64,000 nucleotides of DNA, from positions 454,518 through 518,517 of the forward strand of contig NMRA01000313.1 in the NCBI GenBank assembly GCA_002633005.1. Direction: 5' to 3'. Shown piece by piece: positions 13,799 to 26,952 of the stretch; within the stretch, counting starts at the first letter, position 1, and every line of letters begins with the position of its first letter. Under the pieces are notes generated by a model. That model was not told where the DNA came from. It saw nothing but the letters and a program-made list of their open reading frames with translations, and made no database searches. Source of the DNA: Phoronis australis (lineage: Eukaryota > Phoronida > Phoronidae). A program made the position numbers and the translations under genes.

Positions 13799-14907
13799 TA
13801 CGAAAGTCCAGGATTTGCAAGTGCTGAATATATTTTTGAAATATGACCCAATCAATTTGAATTTTAAAATGCTGTTCCAAATCAGATATCCAAGAATAAC
13901 TGCCTGCAAAAAGCACAAGCAATCCATAAAACCTAAAATGCAGTAAATCAGTCCGGCAGAATTTGATACAATTTTAAAGCCATGAAATTCAATTAATGAA
14001 CTTAAAAACCATCATGATGCTAGGTTAATAAAATCAATACCCTCTGACAGCCAGTGTTGGCTTGGAACTTTGAGGCTTGCTAAAGTTGAGATACTGTTCT
14101 TCTCCCAGGAGGGTAATGGNTGCATGAGCCATAGATCTTGTACAATTTACTCTTTCGAGAGTTGAACAGCTTGGACGGTGCAGTCTTAGGGCGGTGTTTG
14201 AGTGGCAAATGACCAATAAACATGATGGCCTAGAATAACGTATTCCCAATGCAAGTGTGGCCAGGAAAGTTTGGCAAACACAGAGTTCGCTCGGCATGAA
14301 CACTTGACAAAACTAGATACAACAAACTATCTGCAGCCACTGAACCATGTGACGCACTGCAGTGTTGTACAATTTTGCCGCAAAGCATAAACAAATTAAA
14401 ATTCTATTTGGAATTCAATCACCTTTACAAAAACCTCATCAAATGAGCCTGTTACACCTGGAGCCTCAGAGAAGTAACTAGATTCAGATTAACCAGACCA
14501 GTCATCTGTAGGCCACCACTCTAAACAAGTGTTCGCTAATCCCCAACAAACACCAAACGATGGTTATGATAATTAGACAGTCAAATCCCATTAGTAAACA
14601 GTTGCAGTAATGAATTAGTCACACAGGTAGTTTGCTTCCCAAGGGACAACTCAAGACTTCCATCAGCATGCCATATTTAGATTGGACAAGCAAACAGTCT
14701 CAAGCGAGCAATTTGCAAACGACAAAGACTCTAATCCATATTAATTATTAAAACACTAACATTTAAGATTAAAGACATGCTGTCTAGTGACCACACAAAC
14801 TGCCACAGCCTCTGATTAACAAGTTTGTCAATTCCCTGTCCAAATGTAATATTTATGAACAATCCTCTCTGGTCCTTCCATAAAAATATCTGCAATTAAG
14901 ATTTTAG

Positions 14908-14920
14908 CCACCAGATGGCA
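14908..14920 (+). promoter_or_regulatory. CTCF-core-like site
   Basis: CCACCAGATGGCA matches the conserved CTCF core CCASYAGRKGGC at every position. CTCF is found across bilaterian animals. This is a single site inside an intron; occupancy is unknown. Confidence 0.3.
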
Positions 14921-16034
14921 TGCGTGTTCAGAATAGTAGCAAAGAGATGAAATCGGCTCCCACTTGACACAGTTCAACACATTCTGAAGACTGTCACATT
15001 GTGGAGTAGACGACAAAGAAATATTGCACAGTTCCGCAAAACCCACGACAAGTAGAGATGACTTCAACCAGACACGCAACGCAATTCTATTCTGAACTTT
15101 TCGGCACTAATCTGTCAGAGACTTATAAGCGTTACAGTCGCCACCTCACAAAACCCCAACTGGTTGGCAACAAAAAAATTTGGGTTTATGGCTTGTGTAG
15201 ACCCACTAAACCAGCCTCAATGAGTTTTCTTATCAGCAGTCTGTGTTCATAAAGTTCTGTTATCAATAGTGATTTGTACAACAGCCTTTTGACTCACCAT
15301 ACAGGAACAAAAGCTATCAAAAGAATTTGTCTACCAGATTTAAACAAAAACATGTTTCTGCAACACAAAGCCTATCCAAGCAATAAGCAATATTTACAGA
15401 ATTTGAATTGTAGCTAACAACATATCAATAAAACTTAAATGTCTTATAATGAACAAGGTATTCATAAGAAACTGACCACAGAGGGGGTGGCAGTATGAGA
15501 CCAGCAACCTTTGAAACTATTCAGTTTGTATTCATTTATGGAATTCGGGTATAAATGAAAAACCCTTTTCCTTGTCTTTGCATGACTGGCCTTAAAATAT
15601 GTGCAAAACTAAAAAGGTTTAATTTACGATCTCAACAAAAGATTTTTTTCAGTCATATCCAAAAAATTTCTGTACCCTGACAAAGAAAAGTGGCAAATAT
15701 TTTACCAATCTCAGTGGAGTGCGGTTAGGTCAGGATGAAACAAAAAGTATGTTTAAGGCGTGTATCTGAATTGTTGAAAACATCCATTTATTACAAATCT
15801 ATTCACAGCAACAAAGCAATTGAAATGCACAGACACTTAAAGGGACGTCCTGGGTGAGATAAGTAACTTACTTAACTCACCAGACTCCAATAGCCGCAGT
15901 TGAATGCCCTACAGCTGAGCCAAATCCCGTCCATTAAATAGCAAACTATTTCAAACGAGATAACTATTCCAGTGGTAAAGACGGAAGAGTTGATTTCAGC
16001 GAATGTCAAGCAGACAACAGTGAGAATTTACAAC

Positions 16035-16111
16035 TCCGGCCAAAGCTAATAACTTCAAGAAGTCTGTCCCATCCAACAATAATAATTTCAAGATGTCTGT
16101 CCCACCCAACA
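16035..16111. repeat. dispersed repeat with internal duplication
   Basis: Two adjacent copies of AATAACTTCAAGAAGTCTGT-like sequence ending CCCAMCCAACAATAAT. A third copy is at 21179-21230 (AAAGCTAATAACTTCAAGAA...). The family is unknown. Confidence 0.6.
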
Positions 16112-16919
16112 ATAATCACAAAACTGCAATTTTGGCTGCAGAAACGATAATGTCCATTTAAGACGCACAGTAAGAACAACGGAAACAAAAAGAACGAACT
16201 TAAAGCAATCAGAAAAGCATGCTCAACATACAGTTACGGTGATCACGTGAACATACAGAGATAGACACACACTCCTTGTTTTAAGTGTCAAAAAATTTTA
16301 AAATGCAGACCGAAGCTTGAGGGAAAAAACACCAACAGTTGATTCTGTCCATTAACCCGATTTAATCCTCAAAATATGGCCACTTAAGTCATATGTCATT
16401 ATCAAAATTCCATCATCAATGTTTAATTTGATTACAAAGCTTTCTCCATGAACAGTTATTTGAAACCAAACTGTTTTTGCCAACGATTTTGTGATCCAAT
16501 TACGAAGTTGGTTTTGCTAAACTGTAGTGAAATATCGATTTCACCAATAAGAGGAATACATGTGTACCCGGAGGCACTCGCAAAAATGCAAAAATTCTCA
16601 CAATTAGTTTCACAAACCACAGTCATCGCAATTCTATGTATTGGTTTTTAGGGTTAATACAAGGGAAACACACTTCAATACAATGCCGGGAGTTCAAATT
16701 CAGTTCGATGAATCGGACGCTGCACCCAATCACAATGGTTACACCCCGTTGTGAAAGTAGGCGTTTGGGCCATCACTTGCTCTCTATGCATAGAAATGGC
16801 AAACAAACAACTGAAGAGCAAAAATTTATTGCACAAATATGACTGAAACTCAAAAACGTCTAAGAAGTGCACAAACAATTTAAAGGACATTATCTAGTTA
16901 ATAAACATTTATTTATTAT

Positions 16920-16960
16920 GGTTTAAAGACTTAATTCTTTTTTGACCACGTCTTTAAACC
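16920..16960. repeat. perfect 11-bp inverted repeat
   Basis: GGTTTAAAGAC (16920-16930) and GTCTTTAAACC (16950-16960) are exact reverse complements with a 19-base loop. It may be a remnant of a small inverted-repeat element or a hairpin. Confidence 0.5.
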
Positions 16961-17474
16961 ATTTATCTCCTCCCAAGTCAATATCCAATGTAGTCATTGC
17001 CATCTGAAGTGTGAATACATATTTGAGACACCTTGTATACTATATTGAATATATACCAACATGAATCTGATCATCAAATATACCATTATTTCTTTGAATT
17101 GGTAATTCTTATTATTTTGTATAAAAATGTTGCATGAATTCCGTTACAAAAAATGACTACATCCTATGAATAATTAATTCTACAATCGTTTAACAGGATG
17201 AAGAAATTTCTTGCAGAGTGGTGTTCAGTTTTGTCAATAATTTGGCAAGAACAAAATCGCATTTTCTATTAACTAGGTGCCTATAGAAATATGTTAAACC
17301 TGTTTATGATTCACTTCAGAACAACTCAGTATTTATAAACATGTTTTATCATAACCGTAATGTAATCGTGGTTAGTTAACTACCCCTGTGCTTTTCCAGT
17401 TTGAATGCCACTAACCTCTTCAACGGTCCCAGGAACAGTACAAGTTAAAAGTTGATTCAGACAAATTGTCCCAG

Positions 17475-17562
17475 AATTCTCTGTCATGATGGCTGGGCAT
17501 CACCCAAATTCATCATCCGAGTAGCCTTCCCTCATGACCACGAGAGGGAATTAGGAGGAAAG
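17475..17562. repeat. dispersed repeat copy 1
   Basis: Contains CTGTCATGATGGCTGGGCAT and a diverged 3' part. A second copy in the same orientation lies at 63417-63500, 46 kb away. Confidence 0.75.
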
Positions 17563-18131
17563 TGAGTTAGGGGGATTAGCCATTTCGTAGTTAGAATTTT
17601 GTGCCAATAATATTTAGTCACTAGCACTTATTTCTGATGAATTTAAGCCCTCATAATGGACAAAAGGTATTTTTATAACTTTAGTCTCATAATATAGCTT
17701 TCAAGGTGCAATAAAATTTCAAAGAGACAAAGTGAAGAGCTTTAGGAGAGCACAGGAAGAAACAAAATCGTTTTTCAAATAATTACAGATAGAACTCCTT
17801 GAGCACACAGGAACCAATGATTAAAAAGTTGTCTGGAAATTCTTACCCATGACTGTACCTCAGAATTGGTAAGCGAGAGAACAGCATGCTTGTATAGACT
17901 TTTAACAGTTTATACCACCCAAATCCATGTCTACATACATCATCCAAGTCTAATTAAAACGCATTACAACGCCTGTTTAAGGCATTCAGTTGCATGTGAC
18001 ATGTCACTTAAGTGAACTAGGATCAATTGTGCACAACAATAACCTTAATTAACAGATCACATGCGTCATGGCTGAGGAAGTCAGAACTAAAATAACATTA
18101 CAAACATAAACAGTTTCCATTTACTTACTAG

Positions 18132-18420
18132 GTAGTACACACACTCAGTTGCATGGGAACCCATCTACATAATTTCTTCCGAGCAGCGAGCGATGACGGA
18201 AACTCTACGCTGTCTGGCACGTGAAGGACACACATCTTTGCGGGAATGCTGCATATGCAGACCTGACATTTGCCACAACCACTTCGCATTGACTTGACAG
18301 GCGGCAGGATTCGATAGCCACCGAACAGTTTATTATGCATCGTAATGTTTACTCGGCCATTCAACATGGTCGGTTTGCAGCAACATATGTCTGCTGAACA
18401 CAACTGTTTACGAAGAACGG
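18132..18420 (-). promoter_or_regulatory. CpG-richer segment with donor site; possible alternative 5' exon
   Basis: This segment has more CG dinucleotides than its surroundings (for example CCGTCATCGCTCGCTGCTCG on the minus strand) and ends in a strong minus-strand donor (ACCTA/gtaagt at 18131). A frame of about 90 codons is open but Cys-rich and unconvincing. A non-coding first exon or internal promoter is possible. Confidence 0.25.
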
Positions 18421-18753
18421 CTTATCCCAACTAACACTTGTCAGCTTTTTTTAGTGAAAACATCAATCACTCAATAAAACGTGTCATTTCCCAATTCAAT
18501 CCAAGCACCAATAAGTGCTCTGAGTATTTTCACAAGCACGTCAATTTTTGTCCAATGTATTTGAACAGTCATTAGCGCAATACAATACCGAGGCTAATGA
18601 TCCGAGAAATTTCCACCAACACTCTGACCGGCTGCACAAAGTTGAAGCTGAATCGAAAGCAACAACAAAATGGTTCACAATTACGAGTAACACTTGGTTA
18701 CTTTTACGAGACAAAGTGAGGCTTGTTATGTGCCTCTGATCCCGTGTAAGGTA

Positions 18754-18907
18754 TTATCGCTCCTTATCCTGTTCTAGAAATAATCGCATCGCCTGGTTGC
18801 TAGGTATTTTTGTAAAGACAGAAAACAGTCTTGTGCATGGGATGTCAAGAGCAATTATTCCAAATGTCAGGAACTGTACGATGAATCTCAGCACAAATAC
18901 TCTCCTC
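18754..18907 (-). CDS. gene C alternative last exon with hydrophobic segment (candidate)
   Basis: After the acceptor tctggcccaag, a 50-codon frame reads RRVFVLRFIVQFLTFGIIAL, then DIPCTRLFSVF, then a charged end (FLEQDKER) and TAA. It accepts the AA left by exon 22087-22245 exactly. The stretch VFVLRFIVQFLTFGIIAL is hydrophobic enough to span a membrane. If used, it would replace the whole Ser/Arg-rich tail by a membrane-like C-terminus. The acceptor's pyrimidine tract is only moderate, so this may be chance. Confidence 0.3.
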
Positions 18908-21178
18908 CTTGGGCCAGAATTCACAATCAAACCACAGGTGTTGATCATCTGTTGAACTGAACAATTGGATTTCACTCCTGTGTGACTTTAATTCCACAAT
19001 CAGCCAACATTCGAGTCACTTACCAGACAACAGAAGAAGCAGGGTCATAAAAAAATATGAGAAATTGTCCTACATGTCAAATAACTGGACTACATCTTCA
19101 AAGACAAACATGGCGCATGACAACCACAAACAAAACCCCATTTTCCACCTGTCCTCTGACAAGCCTACAGTCTGGGCCACCACTTCAAGTGAGTGAAGAT
19201 CAAACTGAAGCTTCCCACTGTGCACTCCTTTTGCCCATTTGTCAAAACAAATTAGGGATGAGCACAAAGGAGTCAGTCTGGTGGACACATCCCACAGCAG
19301 TAAATTACACCCAAAGTAAACACCCTCTGGTCCCTAAATGCCTGACAAGAGTACCCAGCTCCAACCAAACACACCGCTGCTGGTTAAAGGAGTCACAGCT
19401 CAGTGGAAGGTAGATTATTCCAGGAATAATTTATAGATGAAATTGATTTTTTCAGTAATCCTTCCAGAACATCACATTATGAAGGGATCAACAAAACAAC
19501 GGATGCATTAAAGTCGTAACTTATACATCGATGGCCGTCAAATAGGCAGAGTGCACAAACATCAGAGTTTCAAATACCTTTCTTCTAAAAAGACAGCAAA
19601 CTTCACATTTTAGGCCTAAATACACTCTCACAAAATTTTCTACCACAATGTGAAAATATGAATACTAAACAATCGCAACAAGATCAACGATGACCAAATA
19701 AAAATGCTAAGGTAAATAACACAGAGTAACAGACAAAAAACTTCAAATGTTGGGCCTCAGCAAGCTACCTATGAAGTATTCTAATTTCAATACAAAGTCT
19801 TGCACTAAAACTGGAACCGACAAAGACAACAGAAAGTATCCAACTGATTGGCATAGCACACAAAACTGGTGGTATCCCTGGCGTAGAGTTCACAAGTTTT
19901 GGAATCAACAAAACTTCGTGTGAAGTGTTTCAACAGTTCCGCAGATATCTGTGTTCATTTCATCCATTCCCACGTCAAAAGAAGCCCTTCCAAAATAATG
20001 TGCAGCTTGAAACAACATTATTAACATATACATTCAGTTCTGATTATGAATGCTTTAGGTCCTACTATGGGGCAATATATCTTATTCAACGACATGAATG
20101 GTTATTGATTTATATACATTTATAATTGAAGTTATTGCAACAAGCTTTGTTGATACAAATAAAATACTTTATGTCGTTGCCTTGTTGTGATTAACATTAA
20201 ATTGTTGCAGTCATACTACAGGAACTAACAATCAATCAACAACAGAGAAGTCAATAATACATACAAACTTGCCCTAACCCAATCACCTGAGACAGATCAG
20301 AAAGTCTACCTCTCGCACATAATTACTAAGTAAGACGAGCAAATGCATCCTCATGCGGTATTTTATATGTCTTACATTTTCAATTCAAAATCAAGGTTGA
20401 ATGATTTCATTCGATGGTGTTTATGTTTAGTTTGCAAGTAAACTATAGGCTAAAATCGCATAAATCTAAAGCACAACATGCCCCGCAGACGAAATTTGCT
20501 TTTTTCAGTTTTATTCAATAAAAAGATAAGTATCGTACATGGCAAAGGTAATCGAACAAAACACTTTTTCTCAGTCATGACGGCTAATCGGTCAACATAA
20601 AAAATGATGAGTTCAAAATACTTTTACTGTGACAATATTGTAATGGCAGAACGGCTTTGCCAATGTAACATTCCTATTATTTCCCATTCATGATACTTAT
20701 GAAATACGAATTTCATCAAACTTCAATATTCTTCATCACAGTGTCATGGATAAGAATTCATTCTAGTACTAAATCAAGACGTTCAAAAGCATGCAGTTAA
20801 TGTGAATGGTCTTTAACTCAAGTAAGCAGTTGAATCCACTCATTTCTGACACTCTAGTACAGGCAGTAATGTTTCATTGTTGAGACATAACCAAAATAAT
20901 AAAGTACAGCTCATTTAATGATATACAGTGAGAAAAGTGATTTTCTGAGATCACCTACAACAGGGAACTCACAACCCAAGCTGTCACAGTTTATTGCTCT
21001 GCTGGCGGAGCTACCGTGACCACGCTCAATTAATGGCAAAGTATTCTAAGCTTATTTAACAGGTTAAGTCACTGTCATTGATTTCAGCAATTGTCTGCCA
21101 CACACTGGCAAGCATTTGACAATTTGACATAAAATCATAAAATCACACAAACAATGAATCAAATCGTGTTGTTTTATA

Positions 21179-21230
21179 GCTCTGGTCAAAGCTAATAACT
21201 TCAAGAAGTCTATCCCACCCATCAAGGATA
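21179..21230. repeat. dispersed repeat, related to 16035-16111
   Basis: Shares AAAGCTAATAACTTCAAGAA and the following GTCT.TCCCACCCA with the copies at 16.0-16.1 kb. Confidence 0.6.
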
Positions 21231-22086
21231 ACAAAGTGTTTTTCTCAGACGTAAAAACAGCAATAAATTTCCCTATAACAGAGCTCTGAGTCCTTGATTA
21301 ACATTGACAATTCAACTTAATGAGAACTTTGAAAAATGAACTAGTTTTCAAAACGAAACGTACGGGCTCCCTGATCTCATACTTATCATAAACTACCATT
21401 TCTTAGTCTTGACAAAAATCTGTCCACCTTTCCATCCTTTCAACATCAATTTTTTACTCTTAGGTTACATATTTCAAAGTGTGAATTTTGATTCATTTTT
21501 TGTCAATTATTTCATATTCATCACTTAACCTTACGGGTTTTTGCAGTGTCTGTACTAAAGTTTAACACAAATCATATCACACCAGGTAACTTTTACACCT
21601 ATCAGCTATCTACAAGACACGAACTGATTATGAATTAGAGCCAATAGTTACAGCAGTCAGATAAGCTGTGTCTAATTTTTTCCGAATTTATTAGAAACAC
21701 AAGAGACATGCGTAATGTCAAAGTTTGAAATGCAAGAATTGTTGTACTAATAAAGAACTTGAACAAAATTACATGCACATTCCTGTTGCATCATCAAGTG
21801 ATGAGTTTACGATTATACCAATGGCATTTAAAAGTATAACCACGCCAAAGACCTTGAGCATTCTCCGACAACTCTCCTTGGCATTCTCCAAGTGGAAACT
21901 TAACTTCCTGTCAGTAAATGTACAATAACTTTGTTAAATTTCAAAAAATGACACAGCACGTATAGATGAATAAGAGATGAGCAAGAAAGAAATTCGACAG
22001 AATTGAAGAAACTGTATTGTTCTAGGAAGCTAGACAATCATTGGTGCTTAGATAAGAAGTAAGGCTTCCTATGTACAAGTACTTAC

Positions 22087-22245
22087 TTCAAATATAACCG
22101 ATATTCAGGCAAGATTTCAGTTGGCGTGGGACGGAAACGTAACTTCAAACTGTCATACGGCAAGGACATCAGAGCATCCACATAGCACTTTCTTTCCACA
22201 AGAGGTAATCGCAACGACATCATTGCATCAAAGACCTCCACCGTA
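22087..22245 (-). CDS. gene C internal exon
   Basis: This 159-base exon encodes 52 complete codons: TVEVFDAMMSLRLPLVERK, then CYVDALMSLPYDSLKLRF, then RPTPTEILPEYRLYL. The donor is TGAA/gtaagt and the acceptor tgtgatag. Phase matches the exon before (AT+T = Ile). Its two terminal bases (AA) can be completed by C of exon 9962-10164 (Asn) or by G of the alternative exon 18754-18907 (Lys). The repeated Leu/Pro pattern looks like the end of a folded domain. Confidence 0.65.
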
Positions 22246-25200
22246 CTATCACATCCAATATATGTATAACACCAGTAGTTGAACACGTATGGTTAAGCAT
22301 AACATCCAAGCTTTTCAGCTTTTCAGAAGCTTTTCTTAGCATCTAAATTGTCATGCAAACAACCGCTTAGTTCAAGAGCACAAATCCGAACCACGTCTTG
22401 ATTGGTGGCATAATTAAATCGTCAATGTTGGATTCGCAAACATACAAATCCAAAACACAAGCTACCGATAGGATTATTCATCTCATAGATAAGATTATGA
22501 TCCTGCAAACACCACGTCTATAGCAGTTTCAAGAGCACGTAATTTTTCACGAATTTATCTCCTTTAATAGCCAGAGAAAAGTTTATAAAATGACACAGTT
22601 ATTAAGGCAAACAGAGCAACACAACAGTAACCACATAAACACACTGAAGGCTTGCCTCAAGCCAGGTTGCATGCCTTTAATCCATATAAATCTGCTTACA
22701 CATGCAAATCAAACTGGGATCAACTGCCTTGCAATTTGACTAGTCTACTGATCAAGCTCATTCTCATCAAAATTTTTAACTCATTTTACACCTTGGTCGC
22801 ATAAGCTTCCGGCGTTGATTCGTAAGATTGAGGCAGAAAATTGTCATATTGACCGAAAGTCTAATGACAAGTGGAGTAGTGTCCAGGTGTCAGCATTACA
22901 AATGACCAATTGTACAACTGATCACAAAAAAATCACTCGATCGTGCTTAATCATTTGGATGGAACTCAATCGTTGGGAAAAGAACCCGCCTTCCTCCAAA
23001 AATTATTTTTGTTTTGGACTAATTACACTACAAACCTATGTTGTTAATTATTCATAATTGAATACTGTGTTCGGTACGAACTGGTGTTAACTGCTCAGTG
23101 CATAACAGGACCTACTGTGACAACCTAACATGCCGATTCTATGAATAACAGGCATGTCGTGGTCACGTGACATTTGGTGGCTGACGTAATTTTTGTACGG
23201 TAAATATGCAACAAATTCAGTACCAAAGAATAAAACTCAATCAGCGAAACAATGCACATCCGCACAATTGGGAAGTGTAAGTATTCTGAAGCTTTTTTAT
23301 TCCATGCAAAACTATTTAATACAGAACCAATGTAAGACACGAAGATTATTTTTGTGAAAGTTGCACTGCATCATCAACCTGGGCATAGATTGCCTCCTGG
23401 AAGTATTTTAACAGGAAGTTTTTCTTTTCAGTCATTTCCAAAATTTGAACCGCTAAAAAAGGATGGAATTTACACTTAGATTTAACAACGTAGATTCCAT
23501 TCATATTGCAAGTCACTCAGAATTTTAACATTTTTTTCAACAAGTATTTTTAAGTTCTTTACTTAGCTGATCCAAAAAACATGTCAGTAATAGAGAACAG
23601 ATTCAACACTTGTGTCAACAACTAGGCTTGTCGCAAATTCTTTAACTTTAGGTCTGTGGCTCGGTTTAAACACCCATCTCCAGGTAAGCAACTACACCAA
23701 TATTCTAGAAACTTCTTTTTGAAGCGACCATCTGGGTTAACATTGATATTTGGTCAGATTTTAACACCACATAGTGATGGCATTTTCCTCTGTCCTTATG
23801 CATTCCTTGCATCACAGTCAAGAACAAATTTATAGAAATTTTCTCGTTAAGCAGCATGCGTATGTTCCAAGAGACCGCACTTTTACAAGTTACATTTTAT
23901 TATTTTTCATAAATAGTTGTTTGGAGTGTAAGTGCAATTTTCTTACTTTAGTCTAAAGTCCCTTTTCATACATTATACCCCTGATAATACCTAATTTGGA
24001 GAACAGAGGGTCCAAGATTTTCGCAAATCAAAACAAAGAAGCAGTCTGGATTATGCAGCAGAAAACTCCTATTGATTGAAACAAAGGTGCATTCTAACTC
24101 AAGGTTGTGAAACCCTGTATGACACCCAGCGACACCTAGCAGCAGTCCAACACATCAAGAAAGTCTTCAACCATTGCAAGTGAGAACCCTATAATTCTGG
24201 CAATTTTGTATTTTATTTAAGTAAATAATGAAAGTTTATCTCAGGACTTCCTTTAAAATATGTTTTACTGCCCTTAATTTTAAACGACATACTCAAGGGG
24301 CACTGAAGTTTTTAATATTATTTTGTTTTCTTTTCAGAGGAATCATGACAACGTCTGAGCAGTAAAACTGAATAAGGCATAATGTAACTTTGCTCCTTAG
24401 ACATGTGTAAATTAAGTCCCATTAGCCCTTACGAGATCTCCAGCTAAAACACTAAAAAAATTGGCAATGCAATGTATTATTTCACACAAAAATCATTGGC
24501 AAAATTATAGAACCCCTAATCGTGTCTTGAGAAAGCACTGTTTATTTCGTTTTGGCATGTTGAAATAACTTAAAAAATAACTTAAATGTCAATTATTTTA
24601 CTTGTACCACGAGTATCCCTGCAAATGATCCAAACTAGGTTAGGTTATATGACATGCAACACAGGCAAACATTCATTCATGTGCGCAAAAAAAATGCTCC
24701 CGAAGCGATTCCTCACACAGCACAGGGAATGAATGAATGAATAACACTCATATTTTACACAGAAACCAAGCAGACACGATCATGGCGCATGGATAAAGAA
24801 CAAACGGACGGTTGGCTTAAGATAAAATTATACAATAAAGATCTAGTTTCTTAATGAAATAGTCTGGCAACTGAAATCATGTGTTGGTTATGAACTAAAT
24901 TTTATCAGTTTAATGGACTACCATGTTATGACAACAAAAGAACCTAAAGAAGTATTGCACCCATGCTTGCTGTCAAATCAACAAATTCTGATTAGGTCAC
25001 TTACCATTGGACTTTTATTGTTCCTTACTCAGTTTAGAAGTTCAGCAGCTGTCTCGCGGCGAGAAAAACCTAGCCAAAATCATGCCTAGCCAAAATCATG
25101 CGCTCTCTTATAAAATTACCGGCAATAATCTCGTGTAATCTCGCGAAGTCGTGCTTTCTATAGGTCCTAGCATTACTGAACTCTTAGCCAGGGCTCCGGA

Positions 25201-25409
25201 AGAACAGTTAGTTTGCTACTTCAAGGAGAAATTCCAGGTCACAGTGTAACCAAAAATTTCATCACCTTGTTATGAAGAAATAACAAATTGTAAGTTCGTT
25301 CCAAGCCTGACAAAGAAACAATTTGAGACCATTCATAATTTGATAAGTGGCCTAAATCAAAAGCATTGGTTTAATGTTGCTCCAAAAGAGAACAAGTTTA
25401 AATACTTAC
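22246..25409. other. gene C intron
   Basis: AT-rich; holds one 142-bp inverted-repeat element (25040-25181). Nothing else supported. Confidence 0.5.
25040..25181 (-). mobile_element. 140-bp inverted-repeat element, copy 1
   Basis: Read on the minus strand it begins GTTCAGTAATGCTAGGACCT and carries GACTTCGCGAGATTAC, the same internal sequence as the element at 48682-48820, which lies in the opposite orientation. The second end is degraded (GTTCAGCAGC) and holds a short duplication (CTAGCCAAAATCATGC twice). It is a MITE-like, non-coding element. Confidence 0.7.
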
Positions 25410-25557
25410 ATATTAGACATGTATTCCTTTATCCATTTAGCCTTTTGCTTGACCATCCATAAATTGAACGAAAATGTGCCATGATTCAAGGGCCTATGGC
25501 CTGCCATGCCAGTATAGCGATAATCATTCATGGGTACAACACCGACATCCACAAATA
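25410..25557 (-). CDS. gene C internal exon
   Basis: This 148-base exon encodes 48 complete codons: FVDVGVVPMNDYRYTGMAGH, then RPLNHGTFSFNLWMVK, then QKAKWIKEYMSN. The donor AATAT/gtaagt is strong. The acceptor catcctcttgcag is good, and only this frame is open. It ends with two bases (AT) that join T of the next exon to give Ile. The Gly/Asp/Tyr-rich strand-like half followed by a basic helix suggests a folded domain. Confidence 0.65.
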
Positions 25558-26939
25558 CTGCAAGAGGATGTCCAACTCCAAGGAAACAAACAAACGACAC
25601 GTGTAGGTAGAACACCTCCAGCAGAAAGTATTTAAATAAATGGATAACATGTAAGTATATGTGACGCCAAAATTATCAAATTAAAACTGATCAGCTAGTT
25701 AATGGCAGCTCCAGGCAAACAATTAATATGAGATTCCGACTTTTCAGCGCCAATGCTTGGTGATCACTCGTCTGACTTCCATTTATGCTGTCACAAGCAT
25801 AGCAATAGCTCAACTCGACAACAGTTCCTCTCCAAGGAATGAGTTATCCTGGTTTTGTGAGATATACGATAGTTAATATTTTATATGCCAGATCAAATAT
25901 TTGACTTGAAAACTTGAAGCAATAAAACATTTTAAATCCCTCGAATCAACAAGTGGCTGAGGAAACCCATTGCCAAAGATGTAGTGGTGAGAGGTAGTCT
26001 TCGAATGCTTATGTTTGCTTAAAGTTTTGGGTCTTCATATTTTACCTTTCTATGCATGACAAGGTGGTATTAGTAAGGTTTCAGTTCCAACAGCCAGGAG
26101 GCAGTTAGGTCAGCAATCCATACATCAGCGCCACTAATAGTCCATGTTGAGAAAACAGCAGTTTCACGGATTTAATGCACCTTTACTAATGTCAATGCAG
26201 GTCTACAAAGATGAAATCTCACTGGCAACGCACCCAAACTACAAACACTCAGAACAGTCTTTTCGCAAAATTATCCTGACCATCTGGTATGAAAACGATG
26301 CCTTGCCCTTCAACAGCTCTAAAACCAAGACATTTTAGATATGCTTCAGTTCTTCTTTGGAGATTGTAGCATTCCATATCAATTTGATAACAGCAAGGTA
26401 AATGCTAGTACACAGGTATTGTCAGGTTGCATGTCAACAGGTTTTGGAGGTGTAGTGATGTAGTCAATCAAAGTCTGGTCACCACAAAACAGTGAACCAA
26501 CACAAGGTCTGTTAACTGTACAAGCAAAGATCCCAAAGCAACTAATCTTAGACAGGTTTCTTGATCACTGTTGGCTACTATTAGTAAATGAATAATAAAA
26601 TTTTATTCACTGCGGTGTTTATGAAACTCCACACGGTTTACCCTAAACAACAAGTCGGTGCTGGTGCTTTGATTTACACAACCATCTCTGTAGCATAAAT
26701 TACACTGCTGGACAATTGAATTTTCAATACATACCATTCTACCTTTGCAGTTGTGTTATTTATAAAAACAGCACCACAAAGACAGACAAATAAATTACAT
26801 CTAATGTTCCCCAAGATCAACAATGCATTTGATTTGATGAAATGTTAACTGGGAAATATTCAATACAGATGATCCACAGAAATCAAGAAATCAATGCCAT
26901 GAAATTTGCGCTCATGAACAACTATAGTATTTGCTACTA

Positions 26940-26952
26940 CCACCAGGGGGCG
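26940..26952 (+). promoter_or_regulatory. CTCF-core-like site
   Basis: CCACCAGGGGGCG is a full match to the CTCF core consensus, including the GGGGGCG preferred in many animals. Context: intron of gene C, next to the diverged repeat region. Confidence 0.35.

Larger units (their letters stand above)
10165..22086. other. long gene C intron
   Basis: About 11.9 kb separating two phase-compatible exons. It holds the minisatellite at 13.3-13.8 kb, an N at 14120, dispersed repeats (16035-16111, 17475-17562, 21179-21230), a CTCF-core match at 14908-14920, a CpG-richer segment at 18132-18420 and the alternative last exon at 18754-18907. I see no tRNA or other RNA gene. Confidence 0.5.

Noticed and set aside
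15881-15908. 28-base minus-strand exon-like segment with gtgagt donor
   Set aside because: All frames are open over so short a length, and adding it is not needed to join the gene C exons.
19032-19076. Minus-strand segment with strong donor TCTG/gtaagt and hydrophobic frame (MTLLLLLS)
   Set aside because: Phase does not follow exon 22087-22245, the acceptor is unclear, and T-rich DNA easily gives Leu/Phe runs.
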